10,971 nt of DNA from assembly GCA_016649925.1 (NCBI GenBank), contig JAENWO010000048.1, positions 1 to 10,971 on the forward strand, written 5' to 3'. The stretch is from Actinomycetales bacterium. Its GTDB lineage: Bacteria; Actinomycetota; Actinomycetes; Actinomycetales; Beutenbergiaceae. Every line of letters starts with the position of its first letter. Position 1 is the stretch's first letter. The notes under the pieces were generated by a model, which was not told the origin of the DNA, did no database searches, and saw only the letters and a list, made by a program, of their open reading frames with translations. Positions 1 to 5,879 of the stretch are shown here, in pieces. The position numbers and the translations under genes were made by a program.

Positions 1-936
1 ATGCTGCCGCACGCGGGCACATCCAGCCGGATGTGGCGGGAGGTCGCCGCGCTCGGCCAGGCCCTCGCCCGGCTCACCGAGGTGCGCGGCTCCCGGGTCC
101 GGGCGCAGGCCGCGATCCTGTGGGACTGGGAGTCGTTCTGGGCGCAGGACCTCGAATGGCGCCCGAGCGAGGATCTCTCGCACCGCGAACGCATAGATGC
201 GTTCTACGACCGGTTGTGGCGTGACGGAGTCACGACCGACTTCGCCCACCCAGAGCAGGACCTGTCGGAGTACCGGCTCGTCGTAGCTCCGGCGTCGTAC
301 CTGCTGACCTCGACGGCGGCCGCGAACCTGCGCCGCTACGTAACCGGCGGGGGCACGTTGCTCGTCTCGTACTTCGCCGGGATCGTCGACGAGCACGACG
401 CAGTGCACGTGGGCGGCTTCGGCGCTCCACTGCGGGACGTCCTGGGCCTTACCGTCGAGGAGTTCCTGCCGCTTCGCGAGCGCGAGTCCGTGCGCCTGGT
501 GCCTGGCGACATCGTCGGCGACGTCTGGGCCGACGACATCGCGCTCGAGGGAGCCGACGTCGTCGCCGCCTTCGTGGATGGGCCCGCGGCCGGAAAACCC
601 GCCGTGACCCGTCACCGCCTCGGGTCGGGGACGAGCTGGTACCTCGCCACCCGGGTCGATGTCGAGGGGCTCGCAGCCGTCCTCGGGCCCGTCTATCAAG
701 ACGCCGGCATCGCGCTGTCCGGTCTGCCGCAGGAGCTTGAGGTCGTCGTCCGGCACGGCGCCGACGCGGACTACGCCGTGGCGATCAACCACGACGAGGA
801 CCCGGTCGAGATCCCGTTCGCTGGTGAGGACCTCCTGACCGGCGAGCACAGCGCGTCCTCGTTCACGGTCTCCCCCGGCACCGTGCGCGTCGTGCGCACA
901 GCGTCCGCCCAGGGGCGCAGCCCAGCTCACCGGTAA
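1..936 (+). CDS. GH42 beta-galactosidase, C-terminal part (5' end outside window)
   Basis: Hydrolyses terminal beta-D-galactosides, in this context probably galacto-oligosaccharides released from galactan. The window opens inside the gene: the first codons (MLPHAG...SRMWREV) match the segment that follows the catalytic TIM barrel in GH42 enzymes, so the ATG at base 1 is an internal Met and the catalytic Glu residues lie upstream. Residues about 33-170 (VRAQAAILWDWESFW, then SEYRLVVAPASYLL and GGGTLLVSYFAGIVDEHD) form the GH42 trimerisation domain, which resembles class I glutamine amidotransferases. Residues about 185-300 (AVTRHRLGSGTSWYLATRVD) are the C-terminal beta domain. GH42 proteins are usually 650-700 aa, so about half is visible. 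The last residues (SAQGRSPAHR) do not look like a family C-terminus and may come from the junction with the GH53 relic that follows in the same frame. No signal peptide can be judged. Confidence 0.9.
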   Translation: MLPHAGTSSRMWREVAALGQALARLTEVRGSRVRAQAAILWDWESFWAQDLEWRPSEDLSHRERIDAFYDRLWRDGVTTDFAHPEQDLSEYRLVVAPASYLLTSTAAANLRRYVTGGGTLLVSYFAGIVDEHDAVHVGGFGAPLRDVLGLTVEEFLPLRERESVRLVPGDIVGDVWADDIALEGADVVAAFVDGPAAGKPAVTRHRLGSGTSWYLATRVDVEGLAAVLGPVYQDAGIALSGLPQELEVVVRHGADADYAVAINHDEDPVEIPFAGEDLLTGEHSASSFTVSPGTVRVVRTASAQGRSPAHR

Positions 937-1562
937 GGCCTCCGCCGCACCGACCACCCGCTCCCCGCCGGGCAGGCCGCGCAGCTACGCGCGGTCCAGG
1001 ACGCCGTCGCCGCCGCGCCCGGTGGCCGGGGCCTCGGCACCGCCTACCGGGAGCCGGCCTGGACGTCGGTGGCGGGCTGTGGCTGGGATCCCGCCGACCC
1101 GGCGTCCGGGAACGCATGGGAGAATCAGGCGCTCTTCGACATCGGCGGCTGCCACCTGCCCGCCGCGCAGGAGCTGCGAGCGGACCCGGCCGTGGCGCTC
1201 ACGCGAGCGGACCGGGGCCGCGTGCGGGTTCGCCTGCCGCAGCTCGGCGCGGGAGCGCACCAGCTCACCGCGAGCTACGCCGGCGACCCGGCGGTGCAGG
1301 CCTCGTCCTCCGCCGCCCGGACCCTCACAGTGAGGCCCGCGACCGCCCGTGTCCCGCTCGACCTGCAGCGGGCACAGTCGCGATCATGGATAACGGCACC
1401 GTCCTGAGCACAGCCGACCTCGCCCAGGCCCACCACGGCGCGGTGTCGATCGCGCCGACTCCGCTCGGGGCCGGGCGCCACCGGCTGACCGCGGTCTACT
1501 CGGGCACCGCAAACATCGCCGGCGGCACGAGCCCGCAGCGCGTCCTCACGGTGCGAGGGTGA
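937..1562 (+). pseudogene. GH53 arabinogalactan endo-1,4-beta-galactanase relic with Ig-like repeats
   Basis: Frame +1 stays open directly after the GH42 stop and reads PAGQAAQLRAVQDAVAAAPGG, then EPAWTSVAGCGWDPADPASG, then GNAWENQALFD. This is the last beta/alpha unit of GH53 endogalactanases, where the family usually has YWEPAWT. The 5' two thirds, including the ETAYP-type nucleophile segment and the acid/base Glu, are missing, and there is no start codon or ribosome site. An Ig-like repeat follows (GAHQLTASYAGDPAVQ...RTLTV). A frameshift near 1365-1380 then moves the reading to frame 3, where a second repeat is clear (GTVAIMDNGTVL, then GRHRLTAVYSGTANIAGGTSP) and ends at a TGA at 1560. Such repeats are common at the C-termini of secreted actinobacterial galactanases. 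GH53 and GH42 are normal operon partners, so this looks like a deletion inside a galactan-use locus. Confidence 0.8.
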
Positions 1563-1567
1563 GGACG
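1541..1567. terminator. Bidirectional hairpin at convergent gene ends
   Basis: CGTCCTCAC (1541-1549) pairs perfectly with GTGAGGACG (1559-1567) around a 9-nt loop. The hairpin covers the stop of the galactanase relic (1560-1562) and the stop of the minus-strand DUF1304 gene (1546-1548). There is no long T-tract, as is usual in high-GC actinobacteria. Confidence 0.55.
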
Positions 1568-1947
1568 ACGGCGGCCAACGGCGCGAGCCCCTGAACCGCC
1601 GCCGCTCTCGCCATCCTCGGGTTGCGCAGCACGAGCACGAGCGCGGCACCGACCATCGAGGAGGTGGCCAGGAGCATGACGCCAACCCCTGCCGCGCGGG
1701 TGGCCGCGCCGTCGGACCCGGCCAGAAGAACGCCCACCACGGTCCCGATCGCGAGGAACAGGTTGTACCAGCCCTGGTTGTAGGCAAGCTCGCGCGTCGT
1801 TATCGCCTCCTGCTCCGATGCCAGCCCGAATGTGGCACGGGCGCGCGGGGTCGTCCAGAGGATGCTCTCGAGCACGAAGATGTAGATGTGGACGAGTGCC
1901 GCCACCAGGGCGAGCACCGCCGCGCTGACGGGGACGCCGTCCGGCAT
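1546..1947 (-). CDS. DUF1304 family small membrane protein
   Basis: A 133-aa integral membrane protein with four hydrophobic segments. The DUF1304 signature is clear: HIYIFVLESILWTTPRAR near residues 20-37, an F/G-rich linker, then the TRELAYNQGWYNLFLAIG motif near 51-68. The length matches the family, whose function is unknown. The start is ATG at 1947, with GAGAGGT about 8 nt upstream. It begins 6 nt after the stop of the chimeric reading frame upstream, so the two could be translationally coupled. Its 3' end overlaps the convergent galactanase relic by 17 bp inside a shared hairpin. Both termini look complete and no lesions are seen. Confidence 0.85.
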   Translation of the reverse strand: MPDGVPVSAAVLALVAALVHIYIFVLESILWTTPRARATFGLASEQEAITTRELAYNQGWYNLFLAIGTVVGVLLAGSDGAATRAAGVGVMLLATSSMVGAALVLVLRNPRMARAAAVQGLAPLAAVVLTLAP

Positions 1948-1953
1948 GGGTGC

Positions 1954-2354
1954 CTACCTCTCGCCCGGCCCGGCGACGGCGTCCCGGATCGCGGCGGCGA
2001 GCGCGCTGGACGCGGCGGCGAGCGCGCTGGACGAGGCGGGGTTCTGGCCGGTGTAAAGCCCTCGGTCCACCCCGATGTGGTGAGCGAAGGGCCGACCCTC
2101 GACGAAGTCGGGCGCGAGCGCGCAGTAGCTGGACCGTAGGCGGGTGGCGCAGGCCGGCGTGGCCAGCTCGTACCGGCGCAGGTCCATCCCGGACTTGATC
2201 GCGCTGTTCAGCCCGAACCATCCGTCGTACACCGCGGCCGGTGCGCGGCCCACCCGGACGAAGTTGGCGACGTAGCCGAGCCTCGTTCCTTCTCGAAGAG
2301 GCGAGAGACGTCGTCGCTCGCCTCCGACTCGCTCGGCACCTGGAGCTAGGTCAT
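1954..2354 (-). pseudogene. Chimeric relic: carboxymuconolactone decarboxylase-like start joined to DJ-1/PfpI-like end
   Basis: From ATG 2354 (minus) the frame reads M-T-stop, then continues as VPSESEASDDVSRLFEKER. Near 2283 the reading must shift frame to continue as LGYVANFVRVGRAP, then YDGWFGLNSAIKSGMDLRRY, then ELATPACATRLRSSYCALA. This is typical of an AhpD/carboxymuconolactone-decarboxylase family protein with the reactive-Cys segment SSYC. Homology then breaks (about 2110-2120) and the frame goes on as DFVEGRPFAHH and VDRGLYTGQNPASS. That resembles the C-terminus of DJ-1/PfpI-type glutamine amidotransferase-like proteins (TGQNPAS motif). A nonsense codon, a frameshift and a fused foreign end all argue for a pseudogene. 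The end also carries a 21-bp perfect tandem duplication. The stop at 1954-1956 is 6 nt before the DUF1304 start. The CMD part is well supported; the DJ-1 part is moderately supported. Confidence 0.7.
1991..2032. repeat. 21-bp perfect tandem duplication
   Basis: Two exact copies (1991-2011 and 2012-2032). On the minus strand they add seven residues in frame (SSALAAA repeated) to the DJ-1-like end of the chimeric relic. Confidence 0.95.
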
Positions 2355-2402
2355 GGTCGCCACGTCCCTTCCGGATCGGCCACTTTCGCGGAGTCGCGCC
2401 AA

Positions 2403-2819
2403 TCATGGACGGGGTGTCCGCTCCCTGAGTCCGGCCACCCGGCACAACGCCGCGAACCCGTCCTCGGTGCCGGACCAGCGCACCCGCAGCGGCTCGATAC
2501 CCACGGAGCGGACCACGCTGCGGAGCACCACCACGGCGATGATCGCGTCGTCGGCGTAGCCCAGCACGGGGATGACGTCCGGCACGAGGTCGATCGGCAT
2601 GGCGAGATAGGCGATGAGAAGGCCGAGGCGCACCCGCACCCCGCGCGGCAGGGCTCGGTCGGTCGCCAGGTTCTTCAGCAGTCGGAGCAGGTCCGGCAGG
2701 ATCCGGAGCGACTCCGCGAGCAGGGCGCCTTTCGGCCGGACGAGAAGGAGCGCCACGACCAGCGCCAGCCAGCCGACGACGACGGCGCTGGCGAACCCGA
2801 TGACCAGGTCGCGCCACAT
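2403..2819 (-). CDS. DUF1232 (YkvA-like) membrane protein
   Basis: About 138 aa. A hydrophobic N-terminal segment (WRDLVIGFASAVVVGWLALVVALLLV) anchors it in the membrane. The DUF1232 core follows: LPRGVRVRLGLLIAYLAMPID, LVPDVIPVLGYADDAIIAVVVLRSVVRSVG. The PIDLVPDVIP...GYADD pattern is diagnostic. The molecular function of the family is not established. I prefer ATG at 2819 because GGTGGAG lies 9 nt upstream; an in-frame GTG at 2834 would add MENRD but would sit inside that ribosome-binding sequence. The gene is divergent from the acyltransferase gene at 2884, with a 64-bp shared upstream region. It may head the minus-strand group that continues into the chimeric relic and DUF1304. No damage seen. 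Confidence 0.85.
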   Translation of the reverse strand: MWRDLVIGFASAVVVGWLALVVALLLVRPKGALLAESLRILPDLLRLLKNLATDRALPRGVRVRLGLLIAYLAMPIDLVPDVIPVLGYADDAIIAVVVLRSVVRSVGIEPLRVRWSGTEDGFAALCRVAGLRERTPRP

Positions 2820-2871
2820 GTCGCGATTCTCCACCCCCGAACGCTCCGCGGCGATCTGCGGGGAGCCTGGC

Positions 2872-2883
2872 TACCGTTGCCCC
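2872..2883 (+). promoter_or_regulatory. Leaderless -10 box of the acyltransferase-like gene
   Basis: TACCGT (2872-2877) fits TANNNT and lies 6 nt before the ATG at 2884. There is no close Shine-Dalgarno sequence (GGGGAG is about 19 nt away). This spacing puts the transcription start at or next to the start codon. The -35 region is weak. Confidence 0.45.
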
Positions 2884-3774
2884 ATGATCGACATCAGTGC
2901 CCGCCTCGGCGCCCCTGACCTTTCCGAGCAGCTGCTCCGGCTCGGCTTCCGCGACGAGGACGCGCGGGACGCCCTCGTCGCCGCCACGACGGTGCTGGCC
3001 TCGCCCGCGCAGCGGCAGCGGGTCGAGACGCTGGTGCCGCGACTGGTGGCGGGGATCGGTGACGTCACGCTCGAGCGGACGGCGAACCCGTGGGACGACG
3101 ACGCCGCGCGCGGCGAACACCTCGGCGCGGGTGTCCTCCCGCTGCTTGCGATGCTCGCGACGGTGCCGGAGGTCCGCGCCTTCCACCGCAGCCGCGGGAT
3201 CGGGAACGAGGTGTCGTGGAAGTCATTGTCCGACCTCGGCCAGCAGGTGCGGGTGCACCGCCTGACGTACGGCACCTTCGGGCTGCACACACACGCGTGG
3301 CTCACGAACGCCTGGTTCGGCGGCCTGTACTGGCTCGGCCGCCTGCAGTACACCGTGCGCCCGGGCGGGGGCGGCTTCGTCCTCTCCTGCCACATCCCGC
3401 GGACCGGCCCGTTGCCGCCGGGCTCGGTGGACGAGTCCTTCGCGACCGCCGCGACGTTCTTCGCCGAGCACTTCCCGGACCTCCCGGCCGCGGCGCTGCA
3501 CTGCGCCAGCTGGCTGCTCGACCCGCAGCTCGCCGACGTCCTGCCCGCCACGTCGAACATGGTGAGCTTCCAGCGCCGCTGGGAGCTTTACGGCGAGCCG
3601 CACGTGGGGGACGAGGACGTGCTCTTCTTCGTCTTCGCCCGCCGTGGCCCCGTCGACCTGGAGGCCCTGCCCCGGGCCACCTCGCTCGAACGCGCCGTCG
3701 TCGACCACTTGCGGCACGGCGGGCACTGGTTCACGTGGGACGGCCTCGCGGCGCTGCCCGCCCCCACCGTCTGA
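2884..3774 (+). CDS. GNAT-like acyltransferase domain protein (NAT_N / GNAT_C type)
   Basis: A 296-aa soluble protein typical of actinobacteria. The N-terminal half (about residues 10-130) is a helical domain. The C-terminal half (about 130-290) has the pattern of the GNAT-like C-terminal domain: RVHRLTYGTFGLHTHAWLT, LSCHIPRTGPLPPGSVDESF, then HCASWLLDPQLADVLPATSN and MVSFQRRWELY. Members are annotated as acyltransferase-domain proteins; the substrate is unknown and I do not infer one. The start at ATG 2884 is supported by where homology begins and by the leaderless -10 box 6 nt upstream. The open frame extends further upstream, but that part lies under the divergent DUF1232 gene and is a shadow. 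Apparently intact. The stop codon lies at the start of a 17-bp tandem duplication. Confidence 0.8.
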   Translation: MIDISARLGAPDLSEQLLRLGFRDEDARDALVAATTVLASPAQRQRVETLVPRLVAGIGDVTLERTANPWDDDAARGEHLGAGVLPLLAMLATVPEVRAFHRSRGIGNEVSWKSLSDLGQQVRVHRLTYGTFGLHTHAWLTNAWFGGLYWLGRLQYTVRPGGGGFVLSCHIPRTGPLPPGSVDESFATAATFFAEHFPDLPAAALHCASWLLDPQLADVLPATSNMVSFQRRWELYGEPHVGDEDVLFFVFARRGPVDLEALPRATSLERAVVDHLRHGGHWFTWDGLAALPAPTV

Positions 3775-3805
3775 CCGACCGCGGCGTCTGACCGACCGCG
3801 GCGTC
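3772..3805. repeat. 17-bp perfect tandem duplication over a stop codon
   Basis: Copies at 3772-3788 and 3789-3805. The first begins with the TGA of the acyltransferase-like gene, so the stop codon is duplicated. Just downstream, GCGTCCTCGTCC and GGACGACGC (about 3801-3829) can form a bulged hairpin between the convergent genes, a possible weak terminator. A short run of ctcgac hexamers follows near 3863-3880. I see no gene between 3775 and 3906. Confidence 0.9.
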
Positions 3806-3906
3806 GGGGCGTCCTCGTCCGTGGGACGACGCCGCCCGACGCCGAGGTGCGTGAGGTCTACGCCTCGACCTCGACCTCGACGAGCTCCGCGTCCCCGGCG
3901 ACCGGC

Positions 3907-4614
3907 TCAGCGCACGAACCCGGCCAGCTCGCTGAACACGAGCCAGGTGGCGGCCGCGCACACCAGCACGAAGGAGAGGTTCCACAGGGCCTTCGGGACA
4001 TGGGTGAGGGAGGCCAGCACGGCGGGGTCACTCCCCCGGCTGCCATCGCGCAGCACCGCGCCGAGGTGCCGCCACGCACCGATCACCAGCACCAGTCCGA
4101 CGGCGATGAGCACCTGCTCCTGCAGCGCGTCGTCGCGCCACCACCACAGGGCGCCCGTCGCCGCCAGGACCGCCACCATCACGACGGCGGTGAGGAACGA
4201 GCGCACCCGCACGAGCGAGACCACCAGCACCAGGAGGGCCGCAGTGATCACCGGAGCCGACCATCCGCGCACCGCGGCCCAGACCATCAGGGCCCCGACG
4301 ACGGCGGGCGCCGGGTACCCGGACCAGGTCGAGAGCACACGCCCGAGGCCCCGAGGCGGACCGCTGGTCACCGCGTGGCCGGACATGTCACCGCGCAGCA
4401 CGAAGCCGGAGAACTTCCGCCCGACGGCGAGACCGATGAGTGCGTGACCCAGCTCGTGGACGAGGGTCACACCGATGCGCAGCACCCGCCACAGCGGCCC
4501 GACGACGATCACCGCGAGCGCAACGGCGATCACCACGAGGACCGTCCGCGCCTCCAGGGGCACGACCGGTCCGACGGGCACCGCCCGCTCGCGCACCAGC
4601 TCGACCCAGCTCAC
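3907..4614 (-). CDS. M50-type (S2P-like) membrane metallopeptidase
   Basis: About 235 aa with roughly six hydrophobic segments. The first (TVLVVIAVALAVIVVG) leads into TLVHELGHALIGLAVG, which carries the HExxH zinc motif (HELGH, about residues 53-57 from this start) inside the membrane as in site-2 proteases. GRKFSGFVLRGDMSGHAVTS and GYPAPAVVGALMVW follow, as in the actinobacterial M50B-like group. These proteins are predicted intramembrane zinc proteases; no partner such as an anti-sigma factor is visible nearby, so the substrate is unknown. I choose GTG 4614 because GGAG lies 8 nt upstream; GTG 4632 is in frame but has no ribosome site. It is convergent with the acyltransferase-like gene. 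It ends with SELAGFVR; in another frame the reading would continue as VAGDAELVEVEVEA, which may reflect an old frameshift at the very end, though this is uncertain. Confidence 0.8.
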   Translation of the reverse strand: MSWVELVRERAVPVGPVVPLEARTVLVVIAVALAVIVVGPLWRVLRIGVTLVHELGHALIGLAVGRKFSGFVLRGDMSGHAVTSGPPRGLGRVLSTWSGYPAPAVVGALMVWAAVRGWSAPVITAALLVLVVSLVRVRSFLTAVVMVAVLAATGALWWWRDDALQEQVLIAVGLVLVIGAWRHLGAVLRDGSRGSDPAVLASLTHVPKALWNLSFVLVCAAATWLVFSELAGFVR

Positions 4615-4730
4615 GTCACCGTCTCCACGCACGCGAGGCTACCCGGCTTGCCGGCACCGACCGGGGTCAGACCTCTCGGAGCCAGGGCGGATCGGCCCCG
4701 GGACGCCCCACCGGGGGTGCGGCGATGCGC

Positions 4731-5456
4731 TCAGCCGGCGGCGCGGAGCACGCCCCGCCAAGCCGCGGGCGCGAGGGCAGCGGGCGCGAGGGCAGCGGGC
4801 GCGAGGGCAGCGGGCTCGACGGCGTCAGCACCGGCACGCGCTCGAGCACGCGCTCGAGCGAACGCGATGACCTCCCGCAGCAGGGCGCGCAGCCTGGCCT
4901 CGTGGTCGGGCACGCACGCTTCGGCGATCCCGCGCACCGCCACCTCGACTATCGCCCGAGCCGAGGACCTGCCGGAGGGCGCCGAGCCGACGCGCCTGGC
5001 GAACTCCCGTGCCCACCGCCCGGCGTCGCCCAGGCCGTCGAGGGCCTCCTGCGCGGGGCGCAGGACGGTCGTCGATGCGGCTGTGCGGTACGCGTCGAGC
5101 TCACCGAGAGTACGCAGCACGCCGACGGCGAGGCCACGCTGCCGGTCGAGGGACGCGATCGGCAGGGCGTAGGTGGCTGCGATCATCGCGACCTCGTCGT
5201 CGAAGCCGGCACCGAGGTCGCGCACGCCGATCACGGAGGGGATCAGCGGAGCCAGCTGCGGACGCGCCTCGTCAGAGGTGAAGTCGTTGACGAGTCGGGC
5301 CAGGTGCGCGAGCGCCTCGTGCGTGCAGCCGGGGCTGTCGCTCCATTCCTCACCGGCAAGGAAGGACGCAAGTTCCATGAAGCACGCCCCCCGTCGCGGG
5401 TTGCGGTGCTTGCCCCGGCCGAGCATCGGCAGGATGTCGGGAAATGTTGTGGACAC
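4731..5456 (-). CDS. Conserved hypothetical actinobacterial protein with expanded Ala/Pro-rich tail
   Basis: About 241 aa, no signal peptide or membrane segment. The N-terminal 90 residues look like a conserved block seen in uncharacterised actinobacterial proteins: FPDILPMLGRGKHRNPRRG, ACFMELASFLAGEEWSDSPG, CTHEALAHLARLVNDFTSDE, then LAPLIPSVIGVRD. The middle is helical and Arg/Ala rich. I do not recognise a function. The start is GTG 5456, where similarity begins, with GGGGGTGA just upstream; the longer frame to 5504 is not supported. The C-terminus is unusual: RARARARA comes from a 12-bp tandem repeat and ALAPA repeated from a 15-bp triplicate, so the tail has grown by replication slippage and is probably disordered. 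A 98- to 116-bp gap separates it from the M50 gene, in the same direction; a joint transcript is possible. Confidence 0.65.
   Translation of the reverse strand: MSTTFPDILPMLGRGKHRNPRRGACFMELASFLAGEEWSDSPGCTHEALAHLARLVNDFTSDEARPQLAPLIPSVIGVRDLGAGFDDEVAMIAATYALPIASLDRQRGLAVGVLRTLGELDAYRTAASTTVLRPAQEALDGLGDAGRWAREFARRVGSAPSGRSSARAIVEVAVRGIAEACVPDHEARLRALLREVIAFARARARARAGADAVEPAALAPAALAPAALAPAAWRGVLRAAG
4766..4815. repeat. 15-bp tandem repeat, three copies plus a partial fourth
   Basis: Unit CGGGCGCGAGGGCAG at 4766-4780, 4781-4795 and 4796-4810, then CGGGC. Read on the minus strand it codes for ALAPA units in the tail of the hypothetical protein. Confidence 0.95.
4834..4857. repeat. 12-bp perfect tandem duplication
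   Basis: GCACGCGCTCGA at 4834-4845 and 4846-4857, in frame in the hypothetical gene, coding for part of its Arg-Ala run on the minus strand. Confidence 0.9.
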
Positions 5457-5555
5457 GACGTCACCCCCACAGTGGCTGTTCCTCCACAGTCTGCGCCCCT
5501 CCACGCCGGAGCGCTACCCCACGCGGGGCCAGGTTTGCCCGCCTTGATGCGGCGC

Positions 5556-5730
5556 GCGGACCTGTAGAGCGGGCCCTGCTTTCTTCGACACGGTCACGCG
5601 TTCTGCCGCCCCGCTCGGCTGGCACAGCTCGAGCAGCACGTGCCCCGGGCGGACCTGCGGGTGGCGCAGGACCCGGCCCGACGGCGGTGCGACCGGCAGC
5701 CGCGTGGCGGCCACGGAGGAGAACGTCTCG
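5556..5730 (-). pseudogene. Rsm22-like small-subunit rRNA methyltransferase, C-terminal relic
   Basis: Read on the minus strand this stretch gives RVLRHPQVRPGHVLLELCQP followed by SGAAERVTVSKKAGPA. The pattern P-x-RxGHVxLxLCxPxGxxxxxTVSKxxG is the end of Rsm22-family methyltransferases (predicted SAM-dependent, ribosome associated). The catalytic Rossmann part is absent: upstream the homology ends near 5730, shortly before the iteron array. Downstream the expected RRARxARWGD tail is lost near 5560. About 55 codons remain, with no start codon or ribosome site. It is probably the remnant of a gene cut away when the ATPase cassette or a deletion arrived. Confidence 0.5.
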
Positions 5731-5800
5731 CTAGGGGGACCTCCAGGCGCCCTCGCCCGATGCAGGTCCCCAGGCGCTCGGGATCCGGAGGTCACCAGTG

Positions 5801-5862
5801 TCGAGATCAGGGGTTCACCGCTATCGAAATCAGGGGTTCGACCCTCTCGAGATCAGGGATTC
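5801..5862 (+). repeat. Three 16-bp iterons at an exact 23-bp period
   Basis: TCGAGATCAGGGGTTC (5801-5816), TCGAAATCAGGGGTTC (5824-5839) and TCGAGATCAGGGATTC (5847-5862). The consensus is TCGARATCAGGGRTTC and starts are exactly 23 bp apart, about two helical turns. The third copy ends 4 bp before the -10 box of the ATPase gene and so occupies its -35 region. They are not perfectly palindromic. Likely an operator array or an iteron-type binding site; the binding protein is unknown and could be the neighbour itself. Confidence 0.85.
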
Positions 5863-5866
5863 GCGC

Positions 5867-5879
5867 TAGGGTCACCAAC
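5867..5879 (+). promoter_or_regulatory. Leaderless -10 box of the AAA/DUF4143 gene
   Basis: TAGGGT (5867-5872) fits TANNNT and lies 7 nt before the ATG at 5880. No Shine-Dalgarno sequence fits this start, so a leaderless mRNA is likely. The usual -35 position is covered by the third iteron, which suggests repression or activator dependence. Confidence 0.55.

Noticed and set aside
2350..3186. Minus-strand 410-aa open frame running from 3186 to 1954
   Set aside because: Only its last third (the chimeric relic) shows homology. The rest is the antisense of the acyltransferase-like gene and an alternative frame of DUF1232.
4766..4815. Possible CRISPR or structured repeat array
   Set aside because: The units are contiguous with no spacers and lie in frame inside a gene; simple slippage explains them.
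3847..5567. Long plus-strand open frames (3847-5172 and 4440-5567)
   Set aside because: Antisense shadows of the M50 and hypothetical genes: low-complexity Arg/His/Pro-rich translations with no recognisable domain, while the minus strand gives family signatures.
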